Positions 30,324 to 38,314 of a stretch of DNA of 64,000 nt are shown piece by piece. The notes beneath the pieces were generated by a model. That model was not told the origin of the DNA and did no database searches. It was given only the letters and a program-made list of their open reading frames with translations. The first letter of the stretch is position 1. The number at the start of each line of letters is the position of its first letter. Origin of the DNA: Pluralibacter sp. UBA7423 (GTDB taxonomy: Bacteria; Pseudomonadota; Gammaproteobacteria; Enterobacterales; Enterobacteriaceae); contig DKMD01000014.1 in the NCBI GenBank assembly GCA_002470465.1, forward strand, positions 62,001 to 126,000, written 5' to 3'. A program made the position numbers and the translations under genes.

Positions 30324-31196
30324 ATGGCATTCTATACACCTTTAAGATATCCAGGCGGTAAAGGTAAGCTTGCTTATTACTTAAAAGGGATTATCAAGCA
30401 TAACTCCCTTTTGGATTGCCATTACATTGAACCTTTTGCTGGTGGAGCTGGTGTCGCACTCGAACTCTTGATGCAAGAATATGTCCATAAAGTTACGATT
30501 AACGATTATGATCCGGCCATATATTCATTCTGGCACTCAATTTTAAATAATTGTGAAGAATTTTGTGAAAAAATTCATCAGACAGAAGTTTCAATGAATA
30601 CTTGGTACGAGCAAAAGGAAATATTAAGCGCAAACAGCTATGATGATCTCCTTTCATTAGGCTTTGCTGCATTTTTTATGAACAGAACAAACCGTTCTGG
30701 AATATTGAATGCCGGAGTTATTGGTGGAAAGGCTCAAGCTGGTAAATGGAAACTTGACGTAAGATTCAACAAAGAAGACTTAGTTAATAGAATAAAAAGA
30801 ATAGCAGCATATAAAGATAGGATAATAATACAGAACAAGGACACCTTGGATTTACTAATAGATTTAAGCATAAAGTCGCATGAAAATACGCTTATGTATT
30901 TAGATCCTCCTTATTATGTTAAAGGACAGGAACTTTATAGAAACTTCTATGAACATCAGGATCATGTTGACATCAAAAATCAACTCTTAAAGATGCCAAT
31001 CTTGCATTGGATTGCAACCTATGACAACACGGAGCAAATCAAAGAGATATACAAGGGACAAACAATAATTGATTTTGATCTGCAATATTCAGCACAATCT
31101 AAAAGAGTTGGCTCAGAAGTAATCATTTTCTCAAAGAATCTAAAAATTCCATCCGTGGAGTTAGGGAAGAAAAAAATTAAAGAGACCGTTTCTTAA
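30324..31196 (+). CDS. D12-class N6-adenine DNA methyltransferase (Dam-like)
   Basis: The enzyme has 290 residues and the alpha-class order of motifs: TPLRYPGGKGKL at the N-terminus (motif X), EPFAGGAGVALEL with the SAM-binding FAGGAG at 38-43 (motif I), and YLDPPYYV with the catalytic DPPY at 194-197 (motif IV). It would methylate adenine N6 in a short target such as GATC-type sites; the specificity cannot be read. No cognate type II restriction gene is beside it. The downstream gene, 22 bp away, is an ATPase-TOPRIM protein, so methylation could mark self-DNA for that nuclease. Confidence 0.92.
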   Translation: MAFYTPLRYPGGKGKLAYYLKGIIKHNSLLDCHYIEPFAGGAGVALELLMQEYVHKVTINDYDPAIYSFWHSILNNCEEFCEKIHQTEVSMNTWYEQKEILSANSYDDLLSLGFAAFFMNRTNRSGILNAGVIGGKAQAGKWKLDVRFNKEDLVNRIKRIAAYKDRIIIQNKDTLDLLIDLSIKSHENTLMYLDPPYYVKGQELYRNFYEHQDHVDIKNQLLKMPILHWIATYDNTEQIKEIYKGQTIIDFDLQYSAQSKRVGSEVIIFSKNLKIPSVELGKKKIKETVS

Positions 31197-31218
31197 ATTT
31201 ATAGAATGGTAGGATAAA

Positions 31219-32907
31219 ATGATTAAGAATATAGATTTTGTTAGTTTTAAAAAGCTCAAAGGGATAAATCTTTCCTTCGACAGTCATCTAAACGTGATTT
31301 CTGGCACTAACGGCGCATGTAAAACAACATTACTTCATCTAATAAGCAATGCATTTCAAATGCCTACCGCAAGATCTAACCCGCATATAAATAGTAAGTG
31401 CATAAAAATAATAAAAGATATAAATAAAATAGCTAACCCTAAAATGGAAGCCATTGTTAAAGATTCAAAATATACTGATCCAGCAGATGGTATTAAAGGT
31501 AAGCTATTTAGTGTAAATTATTTAGATGATCAAACCCTTGATTTTAGAAAGCATAACTCTAAAGATGATAATTTAGCTCAACGATACGCTCTAAAACCAA
31601 TGTATTCGAGAGGGAAGCCAAAAGAATCACTTCCTTCAAGACCCGTAATTTATTTAGGTTTATCAAGGTTATTCCCAATCGGAGAAACAAAAGACTCTGA
31701 TATATCTATCCAAAGATCTAACCTTCCTGATGAATATAATAATTTGATCTCGAATATATATAAGGAGTTTTTAGGTTTCGAAATTAGTAATATAGCATCT
31801 AATAGTATTAATGATTTTAAGTCCGGCCCAGAATTCAAAACGAATAATCCTGATATAGATTCGAACACTATCTCTTCCGGGGAAGATAACCTTTTTATCA
31901 TATTAAAAGCTTTGGTAAGCCTAAGATTCTATTACCAATCATTGACCGAATCGATTCATGACAAAGAAAGCATTCTCCTTATAGATGAATTTGATGCTAC
32001 TCTTCACCCATATTTGCAAACTAAATTATTAGAAAAGATGAACGAATATGCGAAGGAATATAAAATACAAATATTCTTAACAACGCATAGCCTATCATTA
32101 TTAAAATTTTCTTCTAATTCAAAAATAAAAATAACATATTTGATTAATGACCATAGTAATATAATAAGTTTAGAAGACCCAAGCTATATAAAAATAAAAA
32201 TGTTTTTACAAAACAAAAGCAAGGATAGCACTTACAGTCGACACAAAATACCTGTATTTACCGAAGACCCAGAGGCACGCTATTTATTTAATGAGATTTT
32301 TAACTACTGGACGTCAAAAAGGCCTGAATTAGCAGCAGTAAGAGATTGTTTCCATCTCGTAGATTGTTCTATTGGTGCCAACAATTTAAAAACTATTTTC
32401 GATGATCCATTTCTTATGGAGACATCATTAAAGTCTATTTGTATATATGACGGTGATCATCAAGGTGATGTAAGAAAAAGCACAATTTCTCTCCCTGGGA
32501 AAAAATCCCCAGAGGAATTTATCCTTGAACATTGTGAGACCGTTCTAAAAGAAGATGATGCTTCATTTTGGCGTAATCCTGATATATATAACCTTGGTTT
32601 TACGAAAGATTATTATCTCACAGAAATTCAACCATTAATAAACACTATAAAAATGCAATATGAATCCATGAAAGAAAATAGTGAGTCTACTCATGGATAC
32701 AAAAGAGCTAAATACAAAAAATTATTTAATGACCATAGAAATTACTTTACGATGATCACAAGAAATTGGATTGTCAGGGCTGAAAACCAAAAGGAATTAG
32801 AGTTCTTTTACAACGGTTTAAAGCAACTTTTTTATAAAGTCATGATACAAAACAATATTAGTAATGTAAAATGGACTACAGATTTTAACAGCATAGCCCA
32901 AGACTAA
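31219..32907 (+). CDS. OLD-like AAA/ABC ATPase with C-terminal TOPRIM-like nuclease domain
   Basis: The 562-residue protein has an ABC-type ATPase domain: Walker A GTNGACKTT at 29-37, signature SSGEDN at 219-224, Walker B ILLIDEFDA at 252-260 and switch His in TTHS at 288-291. The Walker A glycine before Lys is Cys, which is unusual. After it, VFTEDPEARYL (Glu349 region) and ICIYDGDHQGD (Asp411, Asp413) give the E...DxD pattern of a TOPRIM nuclease, as in OLD proteins and GajA. No helicase partner is present. It starts 22 bp after the methyltransferase and ends the operon. An anti-phage effector role fits the family, but is inferred. Confidence 0.8.
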   Translation: MIKNIDFVSFKKLKGINLSFDSHLNVISGTNGACKTTLLHLISNAFQMPTARSNPHINSKCIKIIKDINKIANPKMEAIVKDSKYTDPADGIKGKLFSVNYLDDQTLDFRKHNSKDDNLAQRYALKPMYSRGKPKESLPSRPVIYLGLSRLFPIGETKDSDISIQRSNLPDEYNNLISNIYKEFLGFEISNIASNSINDFKSGPEFKTNNPDIDSNTISSGEDNLFIILKALVSLRFYYQSLTESIHDKESILLIDEFDATLHPYLQTKLLEKMNEYAKEYKIQIFLTTHSLSLLKFSSNSKIKITYLINDHSNIISLEDPSYIKIKMFLQNKSKDSTYSRHKIPVFTEDPEARYLFNEIFNYWTSKRPELAAVRDCFHLVDCSIGANNLKTIFDDPFLMETSLKSICIYDGDHQGDVRKSTISLPGKKSPEEFILEHCETVLKEDDASFWRNPDIYNLGFTKDYYLTEIQPLINTIKMQYESMKENSESTHGYKRAKYKKLFNDHRNYFTMITRNWIVRAENQKELEFFYNGLKQLFYKVMIQNNISNVKWTTDFNSIAQD

Positions 32908-32924
32908 AAAATCAATATCTGTTT

Positions 32925-32983
32925 AAGCAAGGGCTAACTCATCGAAGCTACGCTTCTTTGAGTTCCCTTGTTTTTCGCCCTAC
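32925..32983. other. Candidate oriT: long inverted repeat upstream of mobC
   Basis: AAGCAAGGG (32925-32933) with following AACTCA and GAAGC pairs, with a few mismatches, to GCTTC, TGAGTT and CCCTTGTTT (ending at 32973). About 3 bp further on is TTCGCCCTACGG, resembling the GCGCCCT core of some MOB-family nick sites. The position between the ATPase gene and mobC-relaxase is right for an oriT. The same hairpin, with its T run, could instead be the terminator of the ATPase gene. Confidence 0.45.
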
Positions 32984-33118
32984 GGTTGAAAAAGAAGAGC
33001 CGGGTCAAATTCAAAATATTGACATATCACATTTTTGAAATATAAATGTACAAAGTGCTGCAACGGAATTGCTCACAATAAAAGTAATACAAAACCTAAT
33101 ATACGAAAAGGAGCTTCT

Positions 33119-33502
33119 ATGAAAGAAACTATAGGATTACCATTCTGTAAGAAAAACAACAAAGTCCCAGCTAAATCATTGCGTACTCATTGTGTCAGCG
33201 CCCGATTCAACCATGAAGAACTACAGCTTCTCGACACGAAACGCGGTGATAAAAGCAAGGGAGAGTGGCTTCGCTTAGCGTCCCTGGATAAGCTTCCTTT
33301 GTCCGTTCCTGCCATCAACTTAGAAGCCTGGAAATCTCTGAGCGAAATTTCACAGAAGCTGAACAAGCTTGTCGCTCATCTGGATAACAAAAGCCAGGGT
33401 AGCTCTCTGACGCAAACAGAACTATTCGCAGTGAAGCGCCAGATCTCTGAGCTTCGCATAAATCTTGTTGGTGCAGATCTATGGGGAGAAAGAAATGAAT
33501 GA
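33119..33502 (+). CDS. mobC: MobC-like relaxosome accessory protein
   Basis: I chose the start at 33119 (127 residues) because AAAAGGAG lies just before it; the open frame upstream has a weak start. The sequence SLRTHCVSARFNHEELQLLD is the ribbon-helix-helix-like start of MobC proteins, and EISQKLNKLVAHL and KRQISELRINLVG form the helical tail. MobC binds oriT and helps the relaxase melt and nick. Its TGA overlaps the relaxase ATG in an ATGA junction, the usual mobC-mobA arrangement. Confidence 0.82.
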   Translation: MKETIGLPFCKKNNKVPAKSLRTHCVSARFNHEELQLLDTKRGDKSKGEWLRLASLDKLPLSVPAINLEAWKSLSEISQKLNKLVAHLDNKSQGSSLTQTELFAVKRQISELRINLVGADLWGERNE

Positions 33503-34686
33503 AAGGGATGCAAAAAATCAAAAGAGGAAAAACCTTTAACGGGCTAATTTCTTATTTATTAAAACCTGCTTCGCACCACAAATTAGATCCGAGTGTGGTT
33601 GGTGGCAATGTGATAGAAAGCTTCGCAGAAGCACTAAGTGCAGAGTTCAACGCTACGAAGCTCCTGCGCTCCGATGTCAGTAAACCTGTATGGCACAATT
33701 CTCTGCGTCTGCCTGCTGGTGAGAGTCTATCTATACAACGATGGAAAATGTTAGCCGATGACTATATGAAGCGTATGGGCTTCTCTGAAACGCATTTACG
33801 TGCATACGTGCTTCATGATGATAAAGATGGCCAACATATCCATATAGTAGCAAGCCGCATTGATGCAACATCCGGGAAGCTCTACTTAGGTAAAAATGAG
33901 AACCTTATCAGCACCCGTATCATCCAGGATCTTGAAAAAGACTACCAGCTAACACAAACCAAAGGTGCTGATGCACTAAAACCCTCTTCATCACCAGTAA
34001 AACGTAAAAAATCACGTAATGAAGCGATGCAGGAGAAAAGAACTGGCAAAAAATGCCCAAAAACAATCATACAAGAAGCTATAGATACGCTCATAACCAG
34101 CAAGATTTCAGAAGATGAGTTTGTGCAGCAGCTTGCAGCACAAAAGATAAAAGCAATTCCCAACAGGGCTTCAACCGGAAAAATGAACGGTTTTTCGTTT
34201 GAGTACGCCAACATTTCATTCAAGGCATCCCAATTAGGTAAAAAGTATTCATGGAAAAACTTAGAGCCGTTCATCATCATTGCTCCCCTTGCCGTAGATG
34301 ACAGAAAAGCTTCCATTGCCTTCAATGCAACCAACCCAGAAGAAATTATCAGGATAGTGAAAGCTGATGCCGTAAGTTTTTTTGGTGGTATAGATGCAGA
34401 AAACACCCTGCTTCCTTTATCTGTCTTGCCTGTAGTAGATGATATCTATCAAGAGAAAGTTAAAACCACAGGTAAAAGCTATGTGGACGTAGCGATGCGA
34501 TGGATAGAAACCATTCCTTTTATAGACACAATAGTCATCACCCTCAAAAAACTACGTAATCCATTGTTAAGGGCGTTTAAACAGCCTCCGAAGATTTTTT
34601 CGGCTACCCCCCTTTATATACACAATACCCCTCTTTCTGCTGTTGAAAAAACTATAAAATCAAACGTTTTTAGGTCGAAAATTTAG
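33499..34686 (+). CDS. Relaxase (MobA-like mobilization nuclease)
   Basis: The 395-residue protein would nick oriT and pilot the single strand into a helper element's conjugation channel. The metal-binding three-histidine motif is clear: LHDDKDGQHIHIVASR at 105-120, with His106, His113 and His115. A candidate nucleophile Tyr is at residue 19 in FNGLISYLL. The C-terminal part (about 170-395) is basic and helical, without a helicase or primase domain, so it is a short MobA. Base composition is higher in GC than in the defence operon, which suggests a separate origin. Confidence 0.88.
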   Translation: MKGMQKIKRGKTFNGLISYLLKPASHHKLDPSVVGGNVIESFAEALSAEFNATKLLRSDVSKPVWHNSLRLPAGESLSIQRWKMLADDYMKRMGFSETHLRAYVLHDDKDGQHIHIVASRIDATSGKLYLGKNENLISTRIIQDLEKDYQLTQTKGADALKPSSSPVKRKKSRNEAMQEKRTGKKCPKTIIQEAIDTLITSKISEDEFVQQLAAQKIKAIPNRASTGKMNGFSFEYANISFKASQLGKKYSWKNLEPFIIIAPLAVDDRKASIAFNATNPEEIIRIVKADAVSFFGGIDAENTLLPLSVLPVVDDIYQEKVKTTGKSYVDVAMRWIETIPFIDTIVITLKKLRNPLLRAFKQPPKIFSATPLYIHNTPLSAVEKTIKSNVFRSKI

Positions 34687-34727
34687 CATTATTTTTGCTG
34701 AAAGCAGCTATGCAATTGATTTTAGTA

Positions 34728-34762
34728 TAATTAATCGATCGTCACAATCGATCGATTAATTA
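34728..34762. repeat. Perfect 14-bp inverted repeat with 7-bp spacer
   Basis: TAATTAATCGATCG and CGATCGATTAATTA flank tcacaat. There is no T tract after the hairpin, so a terminator is unlikely. A dimeric regulator or recombinase site is possible. It lies 42 bp after the relaxase gene. Confidence 0.6.
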
Positions 34763-34766
34763 CATA

Positions 34767-34785
34767 TGATAGGCGAAACCTATCA
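34767..34785. promoter_or_regulatory. Operator-like palindrome TGATAGG-N5-CCTATCA, copy 1
   Basis: The 7-bp arms are perfect. The core ATAGG-N5-CCTATCA recurs at 36043-36059, upstream of the convergent partner gene, suggesting control of both genes by one repressor. No obvious cognate repressor other than the AlpA-type protein is encoded in the element. Confidence 0.45.
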
Positions 34786-34923
34786 GGATGAAAATATCGA
34801 TCGGTACAAATGATTTGATAACTTTATAGCTTTGTACAAAATGTACTTTGAAGGAACTATCGGCTAATAGATTGATTTTACTAGCCTATTTACAATATCG
34901 TTATATCATACAGGAACAAACGT

Positions 34924-35502
34924 ATGAAATTCTTCATGATGAAGCGTGTATTGCTGGCGATTGCACTCCCTATTATTGTTGCTTACTTTGGGGGTTCTAA
35001 AGTGATGTCAGTATATTGGGTTCCCATTTTTTTTATCAGCGCTATGTTATGTGCAACAGCTTTTGGTAAATATATTGTCAGGAAAAACAATGATGCGACA
35101 TTCAATTACCTAAATGAAAACAATGATGGGATCTATCTTCATAAATTCAATGATTGTGAAATCCGGTTAGACACAAATAAACAAGAGATTTTCCTTAAAA
35201 ATAGCGAAGGAGCAAATACATATTCTTTTGAGGAAATTAAAGAGTGGAGCTACAACATTACCTATGGTGGTGAAGTTGCAGGTACTGGATTAAGCAGTAT
35301 CAGAGAAAACGGTAAAACATTAAGTCAAAACATCGCTGATACAGGTCTCTTTATCCGTGTAAAAGACGTTCGTAAACCAGAGTGGCATATCCAGTTCTAT
35401 CCTCGTAATGATTCTTTTAACTCTCGTAAGGGCATTAATGATCTCAAAGCACAACTTAACCAATGGATGGAGATCTTTGACCAGAATTTGAATGCTGCAT
35501 GA
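34924..35502 (+). CDS. Small inner-membrane protein, resembles DUF4755 proteins
   Basis: The 192-residue protein has two N-terminal hydrophobic segments (about residues 8-24 and 28-47), then a soluble domain of about 140 residues with the pattern NTYSFEEIKEWSYNITYGGE and a C-terminal helix. The soluble part resembles the DUF4755 family as I remember it, which has no known function. A ribosome-binding site (CAGGAA) precedes the ATG. It is convergent with the next gene across a shared hairpin terminator, and both have the same operator-like palindrome upstream. Confidence 0.65.
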   Translation: MKFFMMKRVLLAIALPIIVAYFGGSKVMSVYWVPIFFISAMLCATAFGKYIVRKNNDATFNYLNENNDGIYLHKFNDCEIRLDTNKQEIFLKNSEGANTYSFEEIKEWSYNITYGGEVAGTGLSSIRENGKTLSQNIADTGLFIRVKDVRKPEWHIQFYPRNDSFNSRKGINDLKAQLNQWMEIFDQNLNAA

Positions 35503-35517
35503 AATCAAAACACATCT

Positions 35518-35560
35518 TGCTTAAAACAGAGTCTATATCGAGGTAGATTCTGTTTAAGCA
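35518..35560. terminator. Bidirectional long-stem terminator
   Basis: TGCTTAAAACAGAGTCTA and TAGATTCTGTTTAAGCA form a stem of about 17 bp with one bulge around an 8-base loop. T-rich sequence follows on the forward strand. The stop codon of the reverse-strand gene lies inside the right arm. Confidence 0.8.
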
Positions 35561-35973
35561 TTTTTGTTATAGTTCGCTATATAGTTTACATTCTTATCTC
35601 TTAATGATTTTGCTAACACGGAACGATCATATTTTCTTTTTTCTGTTATAAAAACAGTTTCTGAATTAGCTTTATTCTTCATGATGAAGTGAATGAGTAA
35701 TCCACACATTCTTCTTATTTTATCAGCATCGATTACTCTTTTTTCAACATTGTTAATAAAGCAGTAATAAGAGGTAAGCATAAAAGATAAAACAACATCT
35801 CTATTAGCTAACTCTATATTATCAATGTCATTTTTATACTTGATATAGAAACCAACACAAAAAAGGTAAGATTTATCAATTATATCTGATTCTGATAGTC
35901 CAGATTCTTCGAGTTTCTTCACGAAACGTTCAAAAAGAATTAGAAAACGTTCCATGCTATTTAGTTTTTCCAT
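35554..35973 (-). CDS. Unrecognised 139-residue protein
   Basis: I do not recognise this protein. I chose the start MEKLNSMERFLI at 35973 because AAGGA lies 8 bp upstream; an earlier in-frame ATG at 35982 has no spaced ribosome-binding site. The protein is helical, with many Lys, Asp and Ile residues, and has no signal peptide or obvious membrane segment. LSFMLTSYYCFINNVEKRVIDADKI resembles a TetR-like helical bundle only loosely. It faces the DUF4755-like gene across a terminator. Confidence 0.55.
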   Translation of the reverse strand: MEKLNSMERFLILFERFVKKLEESGLSESDIIDKSYLFCVGFYIKYKNDIDNIELANRDVVLSFMLTSYYCFINNVEKRVIDADKIRRMCGLLIHFIMKNKANSETVFITEKRKYDRSVLAKSLRDKNVNYIANYNKNA

Positions 35974-36040
35974 AATTTGCATCCTTGCAATTAATTATAT
36001 CGTCCTGATATTGTATATCTACCATAAAATATCATTGAGT

Positions 36041-36059
36041 CAATAGGTATAACCTATCA
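36041..36059. promoter_or_regulatory. Operator-like palindrome ATAGG-N5-CCTATCA, copy 2
   Basis: CAATAGGTATAACCTATCA has the same arms and spacing as copy 1 at 34767-34785. It lies about 70 bp upstream of the gene at 35554-35973 and overlaps the stop codon of the coiled-coil gene. Confidence 0.45.
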
Positions 36060-36464
36060 ATTGCATCTATCAATTTCAGGAAAGTAAGAATTTAGCTCGT
36101 TTTCTGTTATCCCTTTTAGATAACAACAATAATTTAGTTTAACATTTTCTTCATGCAAAACTTTATTAGCCATCTCTAATTCTTTAACTTTTATTTCGAG
36201 AGTGGCTATTCTTTTCTGTGCGGAGATTAGATTATCTGGCTTTTGTAAGCCTGTAGCTTCTCTTTTTAATACTTTTTTCTTAAATCTTAACGAGTCAACT
36301 ATTTCTTTGTGTGTGTTTAGAGCTTGACGAGTAGGCCTCCTTCCTAACTTTCTAGATATAAGGGTACAGAGATTATCCCAAGTCAATTTATTTCTACTAT
36401 CGTCCCAATTTGTTATACAACCTACAATATAATTAATCTCTCTTCTTGTTAAATGTTTCGCCAT
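36057..36464 (-). CDS. Small coiled-coil protein of recombinase module (TnpC-like)
   Basis: The 135-residue protein is the last gene of a four-gene reverse-strand set. The N-terminal half is basic and helical with RRPTRQALNTHKEIVDSLRF, a likely DNA-binding region. Residues 78-115 form a heptad-rich coiled coil (ISAQKRIATLEIKVKELEMA). Size, position and the coiled coil match TnpC of Tn554-type elements, which helps the two recombinases orient transposition. A ribosome-binding site (AGAGAGG) overlaps the end of the preceding gene. Confidence 0.7.
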   Translation of the reverse strand: MAKHLTRREINYIVGCITNWDDSRNKLTWDNLCTLISRKLGRRPTRQALNTHKEIVDSLRFKKKVLKREATGLQKPDNLISAQKRIATLEIKVKELEMANKVLHEENVKLNYCCYLKGITENELNSYFPEIDRCN

Positions 36465-36474
36465 AAAAACCTCT

Positions 36475-38310
36475 CTAATTATTATTTATTCCTTTTAGGT
36501 GAATTAAATTATGATTAAGCCATCTTTCAGCACCATAAACGCCATCTTCTTTATCTTTATAATTTATTGAGATAAGTTTTTCAATTTTTTCTTTCAAAGA
36601 AGAATTTATATCTTCCAAATTTAAACCAGGGTATCTTGAACATGGAGTAATGGCATAATTATGCTGACAATAACCAATAGTAGAGAATAGATACGCACCA
36701 TGAGTTAGATTCTCAAGCTTAATGACTTTAGATGCCTTGTTAATATCCCCGTCTAAATTTGGACATGAGTGAGGTTTTGTATCATCAATACCCAATGCTT
36801 TAACGAAAGATTGCATATGCTCTTTTGATGTGTGGTCATAATACTTGTTTTGATAGATGTTTCTCCTACCGGACCATCTTGCAATGTTTAGTTCACTCAT
36901 ACCGCCAAACTTAGCAAATGTATTCAACAAATGCCTTGGTTGATGTGAATGCATGGAAAAGGGTATTTCATGTTCATCATAAAACCCATGACGTTCAAAA
37001 ATATTCTTATAAAGTTTGTTTACAGCAGAGTTTTTATTAATATCAGTCATAAAAAAGCTATATGTAGGTCGATACAATTTCCATTCATTAGTGTCTTTCA
37101 TTGGATGTAATTGATGTTCATTTATCAAGCACAACGCATTGCTATATTTGGTTTTTGAATATTGATCCAAATATGGAAATTCTTTTGGCTTGAAACTACG
37201 AATCTCATTCCATAATGACTTTAATGTAAAATTAAAATCATATCGTATTAAGTTATTTATCCCATAATTTAAAACTAATCGTCTTAACTTATCTTTGCAT
37301 TTTTCTCTTTCGGTTATATCATATCCTAATGCTTGGCACACCTCTATGACGGTTAGAGGCTTATTTGGATTGATATTAGGACATGTCGCTGTCATAAATA
37401 CTTCTTCTTTTAAATTTTCATGCCATTGAGCTAATCCTCTTGCCTGCTCGGAAATGCGTCTTAATCTTGCTATAGCTTTCTTCGCAACTGGAACCATAGC
37501 AGTAGATATCCATTTTATATCTGCCCCAGCTCCTTTAGATGTATAAATCCTCAATCCATAACGAGCGATTCCTTCACTATCACTCTCAAATATTTCACAA
37601 TCTTCTGAAAGAGATAAAATTTCGTTTATTCTGCATGGGGCACACATCAACAAAGCAAATATGGATGTAGTAAAAATGTCTTTTAAACTAAGCAAATGAT
37701 CCTCTTTAGCAAAGATACTCGCTAAAGCCTCCATTGCCTTTAAATCAGAAAGTTTTCCATCTTTTCCAATAATTTCATCTATAGATTGCCTATCTGCTGA
37801 TTTCTTAGCCCTGATAGGACTAACCCATTTCATGGTAAAAGATTTAACGAAATTATGGTTAATAAGAAATTTTGATATGCGCTCTAATGTCTTGCCAACT
37901 TTAGCAACAACTGAAATACTATATTTAGATTTTGAGATCCTTACTGCATTATCAAAGACCATTATGGTACAGTTAGTTATCTTAGCATTACCTGTCAACT
38001 GGATAAGCGACTTCTCGATTAGCTTTAAAGCTCTCATTTCTTCCTTAAGCTTTATTTTATTACCAAGAGCCTGATGGTAAATGATAAATGCTTTAGCAAA
38101 ATCTAAAAAATCCGAATCTAATGTATCCTGTGGGCTTAAAATTCCTTTCTTGGCATCGAGTTTTCTAAATGTATAAAACCCCTTCCACACATTATTATTC
38201 CAATCGAAATCTGGGCCATAGACGTTAAGTTTGTTTCTACAAAAATTAATGAAATCACTGATGTTTTCTTCTGCTTTTGACTTTGAACTTTCAAAAATTA
38301 AATTTTTCAT
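36475..38310 (-). CDS. Large tyrosine recombinase, TnpB-like
   Basis: This 611-residue recombinase has a long N-terminal region and a catalytic domain with Arg in MCAPCRINEILSL, Lys in TSKGAGADIKW, His-x-x-Arg in HSHQPRHLLNTF, Trp in IARWSGRRNIY and Tyr in NKYYDHTS. After it a Cys/His segment, TIGYCQHNYAITPCSRYPG, matches the C-terminal metal-binding tail of Tn554 TnpB/GIsul2-type enzymes. It starts 4 bp after the middle recombinase and is followed 10 bp later by the TnpC-like gene, so all four are one operon. Confidence 0.85.
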   Translation of the reverse strand: MKNLIFESSKSKAEENISDFINFCRNKLNVYGPDFDWNNNVWKGFYTFRKLDAKKGILSPQDTLDSDFLDFAKAFIIYHQALGNKIKLKEEMRALKLIEKSLIQLTGNAKITNCTIMVFDNAVRISKSKYSISVVAKVGKTLERISKFLINHNFVKSFTMKWVSPIRAKKSADRQSIDEIIGKDGKLSDLKAMEALASIFAKEDHLLSLKDIFTTSIFALLMCAPCRINEILSLSEDCEIFESDSEGIARYGLRIYTSKGAGADIKWISTAMVPVAKKAIARLRRISEQARGLAQWHENLKEEVFMTATCPNINPNKPLTVIEVCQALGYDITEREKCKDKLRRLVLNYGINNLIRYDFNFTLKSLWNEIRSFKPKEFPYLDQYSKTKYSNALCLINEHQLHPMKDTNEWKLYRPTYSFFMTDINKNSAVNKLYKNIFERHGFYDEHEIPFSMHSHQPRHLLNTFAKFGGMSELNIARWSGRRNIYQNKYYDHTSKEHMQSFVKALGIDDTKPHSCPNLDGDINKASKVIKLENLTHGAYLFSTIGYCQHNYAITPCSRYPGLNLEDINSSLKEKIEKLISINYKDKEDGVYGAERWLNHNLIHLKGINNN

Positions 38311-38314
38311 AATA

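Noticed and set aside
26940..34700. CRISPR array or retron
   Set aside because: No regularly spaced repeats are present, and none of the cargo proteins has reverse transcriptase motifs, so the ATPase is not a retron effector.
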